Shown: positions 36,207 to 44,774 of the stretch, piece by piece
How positions within the stretch are numbered: the stretch's first letter is position 1
Layout: each line of letters starts with the position of its first letter
Source of the DNA: Leisingera daeponensis DSM 23529
GTDB lineage: Bacteria > Pseudomonadota > Alphaproteobacteria > Rhodobacterales > Rhodobacteraceae
Assembly (NCBI RefSeq): GCF_000473145.1
Contig: NZ_KI421500.1
Location: forward strand, 3,187,725-3,251,724
Reading direction: 5' to 3'
DNA length: 64,000 bases
Translations under genes and position numbers: made by a program
The notes under the pieces: model-generated
The model's input: the letters and a program-made list of their open reading frames with translations, nothing else
Told to the model about the DNA's origin: nothing
Database searches by the model: none

Positions 36207-36225
36207 CCCGCCCCCACGGGGCGGG
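36207..36225 (+). repeat. GC hairpin of the extragenic family
   Basis: CCCGCCCC/GGGGCGGG with a 3-nt CAC loop (36207-36225), immediately followed by GCGCTGCGC. It lies 20 bp after the ABC ATPase stop and 36 bp before the convergent DUF1203 stop; it may serve as a terminator for the ATPase gene (a T5 run comes 12 nt later). Confidence 0.5.
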
Positions 36226-36261
36226 CGCTGCGCTCAACTTTTTGAGGCTGGCATCACGTTT

Positions 36262-36726
36262 TCACCCCCGGTCGATCCGCGCCTGATAGCAGTTGTTGCG
36301 CGATGACCGGATGTGGACGTACTCCACCCGCTCATCCGCGAAAATCGCCTCGGCCCGCGCCATCATCTCCGCCTGCGGGATGACAATGCCGGTGCCATAG
36401 ACGATCCGGTGATCCGCGCTGTAACCCTTGATCAGGTAATCTGGCGCGCCCTCCAGAACCTCCGGCATCTGCGCGCCCTCATGCCGCTTGCAGTGATCCG
36501 CACATAGAAAGATCGGCCCGGTCTCGGCATAGGGCTGCGCCTCGGGAAAGGGGCAATGGGCCAGGATCAGCATCTCCTTGCCTGCGGGAATGTAGTGCAG
36601 GCAATGCCGGCAGGGGTTCGCGCCGCCGTCCGAGACGGAGCGCTCCGGCACCTGGCCGTGCGCATCGGGGCCGCCGTCTTGCAGCGCGCGGACGATTTCT
36701 GTGGGCAGGGCGGTGATTCTGGTCAT
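36262..36726 (-). CDS. DUF1203 domain-containing protein
   Basis: A 154-aa protein with the DUF1203 pattern: CRHCLHYIPAGKEMLILAHCPF, PYAETGPIFLCADHC and YLIKGYSADHRIVYGTGIVI, ending VEYVHIRSSRNNCYQARI. Conserved cysteines and histidines suggest metal binding. No function is known. ATG 36726 lies 7 nt after AAGGAG, an excellent site. Confidence 0.87.
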   Translation of the reverse strand: MTRITALPTEIVRALQDGGPDAHGQVPERSVSDGGANPCRHCLHYIPAGKEMLILAHCPFPEAQPYAETGPIFLCADHCKRHEGAQMPEVLEGAPDYLIKGYSADHRIVYGTGIVIPQAEMMARAEAIFADERVEYVHIRSSRNNCYQARIDRG

Positions 36727-36907
36727 GGGGGTCTCCTTTTGCTGACGGAACCTTGGCGCATCCGCCGCGCGGCAATCGACCCGGATCCTGCGCATCCCGC
36801 AGACTGCTGGGGACGCATCCGCCCGCCGGGCGCTGCGCTGGCGCTGATCCGGCATCTGCTGGTGCCGCAGAACACGGGGCGCCGGTTAAAGCGGGCAGCG
36901 CGGAAAT

Positions 36908-36930
36908 GAGTATTTGGGGAAAGATGAAAG
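36908..36930 (+). repeat. GAGTATTT...GGAAAGATGAAAG motif, copy 2
   Basis: Same motif as at 451 and 52555, here preceded by GCGGGCAGCGCGGAAAT rather than a hairpin. It sits in the 330-bp divergent gap between DUF1203 and gpmI, which otherwise holds only the expected promoters; I see nothing else in that gap. Confidence 0.55.
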
Positions 36931-37056
36931 GCGCAGGGCGGGTTTGCGCCTGATCTTGCGCCTGATAACGCCAACTGCGGCAGGAATGGCGGTTCACCCC
37001 GGCGCGGCGAGGCGTTAGAAGGCTTGCGAACCTTTCCTTGCCCCGGAGTCTGACCC

Positions 37057-38574
37057 ATGACCGCACCCAAACCCGTTGTCCTGTGCATTCTCGATGGCTG
37101 GGGCAGTGCGGAGCCGGGCAAGGCCAACGCGCCTTATCTGGCGGACACCCCCGCGTTTGACGCCATCATGGCCAAGGGGCCGAGCGCAAAGCTGATCACC
37201 CACGGGCCGGATGTGGGGCTGCCGACCGGGCAGATGGGCAACTCCGAGGTCGGCCACACCAACATCGGCGCGGGCCGGGTGGTGGCGATGGACCTGGGCC
37301 AGATCGACCTGGCGATCGAGGATGGCAGCTTCTTTGAAAACGGGGCGCTGCAGGCGTTTATTGCCAAGCTGAAGGACACCGGCGGGGCGGCGCATCTGAT
37401 GGGGCTGGTCTCCGACGGCGGCGTGCACGGGCATATCAACCATATCCTGGCGGCGGTGAAGGCCGTTACCGGTGCCGGCGTGCCGGTCTGGCTGCATGCC
37501 GTCACCGACGGCCGCGACGTGGCGCCGAAATCGGCGTTCGGCTATTTCCGCGAGCTGGAGGAGAAGCTGCCCGAAGGCGCGCGGATCGCCACCGTGACCG
37601 GGCGCTATTTCGCGATGGACCGCGACAACCGCTGGGGCCGGGTCAGCGAAGCCTATGACGCGATGATCCATGCCAAGGGGCGCCCGGGGCTGAACGCCCA
37701 TGGCGCGGTGGACCATGCCTATAACCAGTCCGAAACCGATGAGTTCATCGCGGCCACCGTGCTGCAGGGCTATCCGGGGGTGAAGGACGGCGACGGGTTC
37801 TTCTGCCTGAACTTCCGCGCCGACCGGGCGCGCGAGATCCTGCGCGCCATCGGCGAGCCGGGCTTTGCGGAGTTCGACACCGGCGCGCGGCCCAAGCTGG
37901 CGGCGCTGATGGGGATGGTGGAATATTCCGATGCTCATAATGACTACATGACCACCTGCTATCCCAAGGCGGCCATCGTCAACACGCTGGGCGAGTGGGT
38001 GGCCAAGCAGGGCAAGCGCCAGTTCCGCCTGGCGGAGACCGAGAAATACCCGCATGTCACCTTCTTCCTGAACGGCGGCAAGGAAGAGCCGGAGGAGGGC
38101 GAGGACCGCTATATGCCGAAGTCGCCGAATGTGGCGACCTATGATTTGCAGCCGGAGATGAGCGCGCCGGAAGTGACGGCGAAATTCGTCGAGGCGATCG
38201 AGGCGGGCTACGATCTGATTGTCACCAACTATGCCAATCCCGACATGGTGGGCCACACCGGCGATCTGAAGGCGGCGATCCGCGCCTGCGAGGCGGTGGA
38301 TCAGGGGCTCGCCCAGGTGGTTCAGGCGCTGGAGAAGGCGGGGGGCGCGATGATCGTCACCGCCGACCATGGCAATTGCGAGGTGATGGTGGATCCGGTG
38401 ACCGGCGGCGCCCATACCGCCCATACGCTGAACCTGGTGCCGGTGGCGCTGGTCGGCGGGCCGGAGGGCGCGCGGTTGCGCGACGGGCGGCTGGCCGATC
38501 TGGCGCCGACGATCCTGGAGCTGATGGGGCTGGAGAAGCCTGCGGAAATGACCGGGGAGAGCCTTCTGTCATGA
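37057..38574 (+). CDS. gpmI: 2,3-bisphosphoglycerate-independent phosphoglycerate mutase
   Basis: A 505-aa iPGM (glycolysis/gluconeogenesis, interconverting 3- and 2-phosphoglycerate). The alkaline-phosphatase-type metal site begins with CILDGWG (D13), the phospho-acceptor is S63 in NSEVGHTNIG, and the C-terminal metal ligands are in HTGD and TADHGN plus GGAHTAHT. Length matches the family. ATG 37057 follows GGAG by 8 nt. Its stop overlaps the start of the next gene as ATGA; gpmI with an EnvC-like gene and ctpA is a common alphaproteobacterial arrangement. Confidence 0.96.
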   Translation: MTAPKPVVLCILDGWGSAEPGKANAPYLADTPAFDAIMAKGPSAKLITHGPDVGLPTGQMGNSEVGHTNIGAGRVVAMDLGQIDLAIEDGSFFENGALQAFIAKLKDTGGAAHLMGLVSDGGVHGHINHILAAVKAVTGAGVPVWLHAVTDGRDVAPKSAFGYFRELEEKLPEGARIATVTGRYFAMDRDNRWGRVSEAYDAMIHAKGRPGLNAHGAVDHAYNQSETDEFIAATVLQGYPGVKDGDGFFCLNFRADRAREILRAIGEPGFAEFDTGARPKLAALMGMVEYSDAHNDYMTTCYPKAAIVNTLGEWVAKQGKRQFRLAETEKYPHVTFFLNGGKEEPEEGEDRYMPKSPNVATYDLQPEMSAPEVTAKFVEAIEAGYDLIVTNYANPDMVGHTGDLKAAIRACEAVDQGLAQVVQALEKAGGAMIVTADHGNCEVMVDPVTGGAHTAHTLNLVPVALVGGPEGARLRDGRLADLAPTILELMGLEKPAEMTGESLLS

Positions 38575-39704
38575 TCCGGCGGGCGGGCCTGTTGCTGCTG
38601 GGGCTGCTGGCGGCGCCCGTGCCGGCGGCGGCCAACCCGGCGTCCGCGGCGCGCGAGGCGGCGGCAGAGCTGGAGGCCGCCTCGGTCCAGTTGCAGGAGG
38701 CCGCCAGTTCCCGCGACCGGGTGAAGGCGCTGACCTCGGCCGTGCAGGCCTATGAGGCCGGGCTGGCGGCGATGCGCGACGGCTTGCGCCGGGTGGCGCG
38801 GCGCGAGGCGCAGCTGAGCGCCCAGCTGGCGGCGCGGCAGGAGGAGGTCTCGGGGCTGTTGGGGATCATCCAGACGATTGAGACCTCGCCGCCGCCGGTC
38901 CTGATGGTGCATCCCTCCGGGCCTTTGGGCGCGGCGCGCTCTGCCATGATGCTGGCCGAGGTGACGCCGGCGCTGCACGCCAAGGCGCAGTCGCTGAAGA
39001 CGGATCTGGACGAGGTGCAGAGCTTGCGGCTGCTGCAGCAGAACGCCGCCAGGACGCTGGAAGAGGGGCTGGCGGGCGTGCAGTCCGCGCGGGTGCAGCT
39101 GTCGACCGCGATTGCCGACCGCACCACCCTGCCCAAGCGCTTCACCGCCGATCCGGTGCGCACCGCGATCCTGATCTCCTCGACCGAGACGCTGTCGGGG
39201 TTTGCCGACGGGCTGGCCGAAATCGCGGATGGCGAAATCGCCGAATCCAGCGCCGATATCAGCGATCTGCGCGGCACCCTGCCGCTGCCGGTCGAAGGGC
39301 TGGTGCTGCGCGGCTATGGCGAGCGCGATGCGGCGGGGATCGCCCGCCCGGGCCTGCTGATCGCGGCCCGCCCGCGGGCGCTGGTGACCGCGCCCGCCGC
39401 CGCCACCATCCGCTACCGCGGGCCGCTTCTGGATCTGGGCAACGTGGTGATTCTGGAGCCGCAGCCGGACACCCTGTTTGTGCTGTCCGGGCTGGCCGAG
39501 GTGTTCGGCGAGGCGGGGCAGGTGATCCCCGAGGGCACCCCCGTCGGCCTGATGAGCGGCGAAAACCCCGGGCCGGACGCAATTCTGTCAACAAGCGGTG
39601 AAGGGGGTGGAACTGACCGGACAGAAACGCTCTATATAGAAGTGAGAATGGACAACAGCCCGGTGGATCCGGAAACATGGTTCCGCACTGGAAAAGGTGG
39701 ATGA
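38571..39704 (+). CDS. EnvC-like murein hydrolase activator with degenerate LytM domain
   Basis: A 377-aa exported protein. Signal peptide MIRRAGLLLLGLLAAPVPAAA, long heptad-rich coiled coil (about 25-200), then an M23/LytM domain (about 240-377). The LytM zinc site is not conserved: where active enzymes have the HxH near the end, this has LVLRGYGERDAAG and YIEVRMDNSPVDP without both histidines. Like EnvC it should activate cell-division amidases rather than cut peptidoglycan. ATG 38571 overlaps the gpmI stop. CtpA follows. Confidence 0.83.
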   Translation: MIRRAGLLLLGLLAAPVPAAANPASAAREAAAELEAASVQLQEAASSRDRVKALTSAVQAYEAGLAAMRDGLRRVARREAQLSAQLAARQEEVSGLLGIIQTIETSPPPVLMVHPSGPLGAARSAMMLAEVTPALHAKAQSLKTDLDEVQSLRLLQQNAARTLEEGLAGVQSARVQLSTAIADRTTLPKRFTADPVRTAILISSTETLSGFADGLAEIADGEIAESSADISDLRGTLPLPVEGLVLRGYGERDAAGIARPGLLIAARPRALVTAPAAATIRYRGPLLDLGNVVILEPQPDTLFVLSGLAEVFGEAGQVIPEGTPVGLMSGENPGPDAILSTSGEGGGTDRTETLYIEVRMDNSPVDPETWFRTGKGG

Positions 39705-39711
39705 AGGCTTG

Positions 39712-41052
39712 ATGAGAAAATTTGCGATGGCCGCCCTGGGCGGCACGCTGGCAGGGATTGTCGCCACGACATATGTTGCAGGCCCCTTGCTGGCGCAGGA
39801 AGGCACGCGCGAGGCCAATGTCTATGAGCAGCTGGACCTGTTCGGCGACATCTTCGAGCGCATTCGCGCGCAATACGTCGAGGAGGTCGACGAGAAGGAG
39901 CTGATCGAGGCCGCGATCGGCGGCATGCTGACCTCGCTGGATCCGCATTCCAGCTACCTGTCGCCGGATGACGCGGCCAGCATGCGGGTGCAGACCCGCG
40001 GCGAGTTCGGCGGGCTGGGCATCGAAGTCACCCAGGAAGAGGGCTTTGTCAAAGTCGTCTCCCCCATCGACGGCACCCCGGCGGATGAGGCCGGCGTGGA
40101 AGCCGGCGATTTCATCACCCATGTGGACGGCGAAAGCGTGCTGGGCCTGTCGCTGGACGAGGCGGTCACCATGATGCGCGGGCCGGTCGGTTCGGAGATC
40201 GTGATCACCGTGGTGCGCGAGGGCGAGGATGAGCCGTTCGACGTCTCGATCATCCGCGACACCATCACGCTGACCGCGGTGCGCAGCCGTATCGAAGGCG
40301 ATACCGTGGTCATGCGGATCACCACCTTCAACGACCAGACCACGCCGAACCTGGAAGCGGGCCTGAAGGAGCAGATCGAGGAAGCCGGCGGGCTGGACAA
40401 GGTGAACGGCATCGTGCTGGACCTGCGCAACAACCCGGGCGGCCTGCTGAACCAGGCGATCCAGGTGGCCGACAGCTTCCTGGAGTCGGGTGAGATCGTC
40501 TCGACCCGCGGCCGCGACCCGGAGGATGGCGAGCGGTTCAACGCCACCCCGGGCGATCTGGCCGACGGCAAGCCGATCGTAGTGCTGATCAACGGCGGTT
40601 CGGCCTCGGCGTCGGAAATCGTGGCGGGCGCGCTGCAGGATCACCGCCGGGCGATTGTCGTGGGCACCAAGTCGTTTGGCAAAGGGTCGGTGCAGACGGT
40701 GATGCCGCTGAAGGGCGACGGCGCCATGCGCCTGACCACCGCGCGCTATTACACCCCGTCGGGCCGCTCGATCCAGGCGCTGGGCGTGTCGCCCGATATC
40801 GTGGTGGAGCAGCCCCGCCGGGTGGCCGCCGCGGAGGAGGAGGAGGACGCCTCTGCAGCCGCCCGCCGCTCCCGTTCGGAAGCCGACCTGCGCGGCCGCC
40901 TGAGCAACGACTCCCTGAGCGAGGATGAGATCCGCCAGATCGAGGAAGAGCGCGAAAAGGCCGAGAAAGCCGCCGAGCTGCGCGAGGAGGATTACCAGCT
41001 GGCCTATGCCATCGACATCCTGAAGGGGATGGTGGCGCTGGGTCCGAAGTAA
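39712..41052 (+). CDS. ctpA: S41 C-terminal processing protease CtpA/Prc-like
   Basis: A 446-aa periplasmic serine protease. A short signal/anchor (MAALGGTLAGIVATTYVAG), then a PDZ domain (about 85-175) and the S41 core. The catalytic Ser-Lys dyad is S299 (NGGSASASEIVAGAL) and K324 (SFGKGSVQ), 25 residues apart as in Prc; the substrate-binding PTP-type loops are present. In alphaproteobacteria CtpA processes envelope proteins and links to cell-wall hydrolase turnover. ATG 39712 is chosen (GAAGG upstream); GTG 39697 would extend it by 5 codons. Confidence 0.92.
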   Translation: MRKFAMAALGGTLAGIVATTYVAGPLLAQEGTREANVYEQLDLFGDIFERIRAQYVEEVDEKELIEAAIGGMLTSLDPHSSYLSPDDAASMRVQTRGEFGGLGIEVTQEEGFVKVVSPIDGTPADEAGVEAGDFITHVDGESVLGLSLDEAVTMMRGPVGSEIVITVVREGEDEPFDVSIIRDTITLTAVRSRIEGDTVVMRITTFNDQTTPNLEAGLKEQIEEAGGLDKVNGIVLDLRNNPGGLLNQAIQVADSFLESGEIVSTRGRDPEDGERFNATPGDLADGKPIVVLINGGSASASEIVAGALQDHRRAIVVGTKSFGKGSVQTVMPLKGDGAMRLTTARYYTPSGRSIQALGVSPDIVVEQPRRVAAAEEEEDASAAARRSRSEADLRGRLSNDSLSEDEIRQIEEEREKAEKAAELREEDYQLAYAIDILKGMVALGPK

Positions 41053-41079
41053 ACCCGCCGCAACACCGCAGCACAAAGG

Positions 41080-41106
41080 GGCCGTCCGGTTGGGCGGCCT
41101 TTTTTT
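41080..41106 (+). terminator. Rho-independent terminator of gpmI-envC-ctpA
   Basis: Stem GGCCGTCC/GGGCGGCC (41080-41087 and 41092-41099, one G-U pair) with a 4-nt loop, directly followed by seven T residues. It lies 28 bp after the ctpA stop. The best terminator in the window. Confidence 0.85.
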
Positions 41107-41209
41107 CTGTCTGCGTTGCCGCCGGGTCTGGCGGGGGTGGTTGCTGTGCCGTTTGAGCGCGGTATCCCGATTAAGGGGGCGGCGCCGCCGGGTGGAGGTG
41201 GACAGACCC

Positions 41210-41540
41210 CGCAGGGGGCCTGCTCGGACAAGCTCGCTTGGACGACCCCCTTTTTATCAGGGCCGGTCTCCGGGTGTTGCGCGGGCAGCCCATAGATGCC
41301 TGCGCCTCGTATCATGGCCCTTGCGCGGGGCCATGGCGGGGGATCGCGATCGTCTGGCAGGATGGCATGGGGGCGTGAGGATCGCGTGAAGGGGGCGTGC
41401 GGTGCCTGCGCAACACCTTGCCCGGAAGAAGGTGCGCAGCACCGCCGGGCTGCGCCTGCCTGCCCCCCGGCAGGCGCAGCCCTCTGTCGGAAACGGGAGC
41501 CCGAAAGCAAGAGGGCCGCGTTTTCTTTTCAGGCAGCTTC
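41210..41540 (+). other. Gene-free stretch with several strong hairpins
   Basis: Between ctpA and ada (about 510 bp past the terminator) I see no gene. At 41215-41259 AGGGGG pairs with CCCCCT around an inner CAAGC/GCTTG hairpin and ends in five Ts. At 41447-41482 a perfect 14-bp stem with an 8-nt loop occurs (GGGCTGCGCCTGCC and its complement). Near 41480-41515 CCCTCT and AGAGGG flank a shorter hairpin followed by a TTTTCTTTT stretch. A small RNA or decayed DNA could both explain this. Confidence 0.45.
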
Positions 41541-41620
41541 GCCCGCGCCCTTGCGTCATCCCGAAAATAAACGCCCGATATCCGGCGTACTGACCGGGCG
41601 GGCTGGTCTATGCTCCGGCC

Positions 41621-42685
41621 ATGATGTTTGACCTGCCTGATTCCAAGACCCTGTACCAGGCTTTGCTGGACCGTGACGCCGCCTATGAGGGGCGCGCCTA
41701 TGTCGGTGTGACCTCGACCGGTATCTTCTGCCGCCTGACCTGCCCGGCCCGCAAGCCCAAGTTCGAGAACTGCCAATTCCATGCCACCCCCGGCGACTGC
41801 ATCGGGGCGGGGTTCCGCGCCTGCAAGCGCTGCAAGCCCTTGGCCGCTGCCGCCGGCGATGATCCGGTGGTGCAGGACCTGCTGGCGCGGCTGGAGGAAC
41901 GGCCTGCCTACCGCTGGGGCGAGGGCGACCTTGCCCGGCTGGGGCTGGATGCCTCGACCGTCCGGCGGGCCTTCAAGCGGCATTTCGGGATGACCTTTCT
42001 GGAGATGGCGCGGCAGCGGCGGCTGCGCGAGGGCTTTACCGCGCTGAAGGCGGGGGAGCCGGTGATTGCGGCGCAGATTGACGCGGGGTTTGAAAGCGCC
42101 AGCGCCTTCCGCGCGGCCTTTGCCAGGCTGGTGGGGATTGCGCCGGGTGCCTTCCGCAAGGATGCGCTGTTGCTGGCGGACTGGATCGACACGCCCTTGG
42201 GGGCGATGATTGCGATCAGCTGCGCGCATCAGCTGCATCTGCTGGAGTTTGCCGACCGCAAGGCGCTGCCGCGGGAGGTGGCCAGGCTGCAAAAGGCGCA
42301 GCCCGGCGGTCTGGGCTTTGGCCGCCCCGCGCCGACCGGGCAGATTGCAGAGGAGCTGCGCCGCTACTTTGCCGGCGCGGGCGCGGATTTCCGCACCCCG
42401 CTGGCGCTGCATGGCACCGCGTTTGAGCGCGAGGTCTGGCGCTGTCTGCTGGCCATTCCGGCGGGGGAGACCCGCAGCTATTCGCAGATCGCGCGGGCGC
42501 TGGGGCGGCCGTCGGCCGTGCGGGCGGTGGCGCGGGCCAACGGCGCCAACCAGCTGGCGCTGGTGGTGCCCTGCCACCGGGTGCTGTCGGCGGACGGGTC
42601 GCTGACCGGCTATGGCGGCGGCTTGTGGCGCAAGCAAAGGCTGATAGAAATTGAGACAGGCTACAGACAAAGGATTTCAGCATGA
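41621..42685 (+). CDS. ada: Bifunctional methylated-DNA repair/transcription activator Ada
   Basis: A 354-aa Ada protein with all three parts. The N-terminal zinc methyl-acceptor has C37, C41, C68 and C71 (GIFCRLTCPARKP...CKRC), an AraC-type helix-turn-helix region (about 80-180) follows, and the C-terminal O6-methylguanine methyltransferase has C318 in LVVPCHRV. It repairs alkylated DNA and switches on the adaptive response. ATG 41621 is followed at once by a second ATG. The stop overlaps the next gene as ATGA. Confidence 0.95.
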   Translation: MMFDLPDSKTLYQALLDRDAAYEGRAYVGVTSTGIFCRLTCPARKPKFENCQFHATPGDCIGAGFRACKRCKPLAAAAGDDPVVQDLLARLEERPAYRWGEGDLARLGLDASTVRRAFKRHFGMTFLEMARQRRLREGFTALKAGEPVIAAQIDAGFESASAFRAAFARLVGIAPGAFRKDALLLADWIDTPLGAMIAISCAHQLHLLEFADRKALPREVARLQKAQPGGLGFGRPAPTGQIAEELRRYFAGAGADFRTPLALHGTAFEREVWRCLLAIPAGETRSYSQIARALGRPSAVRAVARANGANQLALVVPCHRVLSADGSLTGYGGGLWRKQRLIEIETGYRQRISA

Positions 42686-43425
42686 CATATTCCGACCGCG
42701 CCGCCGGTTTCGCGGCGCTGCACCAGCCCGGCAATCCGGTTGTGCTTTACAACATCTGGGACACCGGCAGCGCCAAGGCGATTGCCGGGGCCGGGGCCAA
42801 GGCGCTGGCGACCGGCAGTTTTCCGGTGGCGGCGGCGCAGGGGTTTCCCGATGGCGAGCAGATCCCGCTGGAGTTCGTGCTGGGCAATGCGGAGCGCATC
42901 GTCGCGGCCACCGATCTGCCGGTGACGATTGATTTCGAGGGCGGCTATGCCAGCGAGCCGGAGCAGCTGACCGTCAATGTGACGCGGCTGGCGCATACCG
43001 GCGCGGTGGGGCTGAACTTCGAGGATCAGGTGGTCGGCACTGCGGATCTGTACGGCATCATCGAGCAGGCCCGCCGGGTGACCGCGGTGCGGGCGGCCCA
43101 TGCGGATATGTTCGTCAACGCGCGCACCGATCTGTTTCTGAAGGAAAAGGATGCCTCCAAGCACGGCACCCTGCTGTCGGAGGCGCTGGAGCGCGGGGCG
43201 GCCTATGCCGAAGCGGGCGCGAACGGCTTTTTCGTGCCGGGGCTGAGCGATCCCGACCTGATTGCCCGGGTCTGCGAGGCGAGTGCGCTGCCGGTCAACA
43301 CAATGATGCGCGGCATCACGCTGGAGACGGCGCGGCAGGCCGGTGTGGCGCGCTGCAGCTACGGGCCGATCCCGCACGCGAAGCTGATGCAGGTGCTGGC
43401 GGAGCAGTTCCAGGCGCTGGAGTAG
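42682..43425 (+). CDS. Isocitrate lyase/PEP mutase family protein
   Basis: A 247-aa TIM-barrel of the PEP mutase/isocitrate lyase superfamily (oxaloacetate decarboxylase/2-methylisocitrate-lyase-like subgroup): VLYNIWDTGSAKAIAGAGAKALATGS, VTIDFEGGYASEPEQL and GLNFEDQVVG with conserved acidic metal ligands, VNARTDLFL. The KKCGH-type catalytic loop of true isocitrate lyases is absent; substrate unknown. The start overlaps the ada stop (ATGA), so the two should be co-transcribed, an unusual pairing with DNA repair. Confidence 0.82.
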   Translation: MTYSDRAAGFAALHQPGNPVVLYNIWDTGSAKAIAGAGAKALATGSFPVAAAQGFPDGEQIPLEFVLGNAERIVAATDLPVTIDFEGGYASEPEQLTVNVTRLAHTGAVGLNFEDQVVGTADLYGIIEQARRVTAVRAAHADMFVNARTDLFLKEKDASKHGTLLSEALERGAAYAEAGANGFFVPGLSDPDLIARVCEASALPVNTMMRGITLETARQAGVARCSYGPIPHAKLMQVLAEQFQALE

Positions 43426-43463
43426 GCGGCATGGCTGTGCATTCGGGCAATTGCTGATATTCC

Positions 43464-43488
43464 GCCCGGCCGGCAGGCCGGGCAGCGC
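43464..43488 (-). repeat. GC hairpin of the extragenic family (reverse orientation)
   Basis: GCCCGGCC/GGCCGGGC with a GGCA loop (43464-43483) is followed by AGCGCC, which is the complement of the GGGCGCT core seen elsewhere. It separates the converging stops of the PEP-mutase-family gene and the next minus-strand gene. Confidence 0.55.
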
Positions 43489-43500
43489 CGGGAAGTCAAT

Positions 43501-43878
43501 TCACGACGTTTCCAGGCAGTGGCGGCGGAAGGCGCGCTTGAGCATGTCCAGCTCGGCGCGCAGCAGCTCCACCTCGGCGCGCAGGTCGTCGGACACCGCC
43601 TCGCCCGCGATCAGGGTGAAATCGCCCAGCCGGGTGCTGCTGGCGGCGTCGAAGACCACGAAGGTCTGCACCCCGTCGGCCACGGCCTCAGCCGGGACCG
43701 GCACCGCCACCGTCCATTCGCCGCCGGTCTCGCCCTCGCTCAGCCGGACGTCCTGGACCGGCTGATCCTGGAACATCACGGTGATGTCCGGCCGGGCGCC
43801 GCTGGCGGGGGCGTTGCCGATCCGGCCTTCCCAGACGCCGTTGCGGAAGCGGATTTTGGTCAGTGTCAGATCGCTCAT
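43501..43878 (-). CDS. Conserved hypothetical protein, soluble, 125 aa
   Basis: A 125-aa acidic protein starting MSDLTLTKIRFRNGVWEGRI and ending with a helical tail SDDLRAEVELLRAELDMLKRAFRR that should form a short coiled coil. The beta-rich N-terminal part is not a family I recognise. It is downstream of the next gene on the same strand (41-bp gap). The start is the second of several closely spaced ATGs in a short GTCACTCATGTC-like repeat at 43862-43900. No function assignable. Confidence 0.65.
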   Translation of the reverse strand: MSDLTLTKIRFRNGVWEGRIGNAPASGARPDITVMFQDQPVQDVRLSEGETGGEWTVAVPVPAEAVADGVQTFVVFDAASSTRLGDFTLIAGEAVSDDLRAEVELLRAELDMLKRAFRRHCLETS

Positions 43879-43919
43879 GTCAGGTCACTCATGTCCAGTC
43901 ACGCATGGGGCAGGGCCGC

Positions 43920-44681
43920 TCAGATCGCCGCGCGGCGGTGGCGCGAGAAGGTCAGGTCGCGCAGGATCACCTGGTTCATGTCGGGCGCCTCGAAGATCAG
44001 GTCGAACCAGATCTTTTCGATCCGCTTTTCGTTGAGGCGGGAATAGGCCAGGTCGAATTCCACCACGATGTTGTTCTCCTCCATCGGCAGCTCGCGCACG
44101 AGCTGTTCGGTGTTGGGGCCGTGCTGGATGTTGAGCCGGGCGAAGATCTCGATCGGTTTTTCCGACTCGATGATGCTGTCCACCCGCAGGAGGTGCTGGC
44201 GGGTCATGCCGAGGGCGGCTTCGGGCGGCAGGTCGATCACCAGCGACAGGAAGGAGCCGTCGAATTTGAACACGTCCATGCGCAGGCCGAAGGGGGCAAG
44301 GTCCTCCTCGCGGGTGTTGCGGAGCTGGCGCAGGGTCAGTTCGGAGAAGGCGCAGTCATGGAACAGCTGCACCTCATTTCCGAGCCGCGCCTTGGGCGGG
44401 GCCGAGGCCAGGCCGCGTTCGGGCAGGGGGCCGCGCCACAGTTCCGGACGCCAGGACCAGTCGGTGCCATGCGGGCGCGGAAAGAAGGAAGAGCCGATCT
44501 GCGGCAGCGCCAGGCGGCCGTCGGCGGTGTGAATGAGCCGGTCCAGATGGGTGCGCAGCTGGCGGGCCTGGTTGCGCTGGCGGCGCAGCTCCGCCAGCGG
44601 CGCGCGCGCCGAGTCCTCAGCCGCGGCGCGCCAGCGGCGCAGGCTGCGCAGGTGAAGCAACCGGTCCATGATCCTGCCCAT
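43920..44681 (-). CDS. DUF6478-like conserved protein
   Basis: A 253-aa protein with a basic N-terminus (MGRIMDRLLHLRSLRRWRAAAEDS), then a beta-rich core with WSWRPELWRGPLPERGLASAPPKARLGNEVQLFHDC and LRMDVFKFDGSFLSLVIDLPPEA, ending VILRDLTFSRHRRAAI. I believe it corresponds to a Rhodobacteraceae-specific family (DUF6478), but this is from memory. No catalytic motif is visible. It probably forms an operon with the 125-aa gene after it and the lipoprotein gene before it. Confidence 0.6.
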   Translation of the reverse strand: MGRIMDRLLHLRSLRRWRAAAEDSARAPLAELRRQRNQARQLRTHLDRLIHTADGRLALPQIGSSFFPRPHGTDWSWRPELWRGPLPERGLASAPPKARLGNEVQLFHDCAFSELTLRQLRNTREEDLAPFGLRMDVFKFDGSFLSLVIDLPPEAALGMTRQHLLRVDSIIESEKPIEIFARLNIQHGPNTEQLVRELPMEENNIVVEFDLAYSRLNEKRIEKIWFDLIFEAPDMNQVILRDLTFSRHRRAAI

Positions 44682-44774
44682 CGTGCTCTCTCTTGCCTGT
44701 TCGAGGTCTTGCTGGCCTGTCCGGCCCCGGCGCGGCTGGCCGCGGGGGTCTGGCGGCAGTGTAACCGGGCCGGG

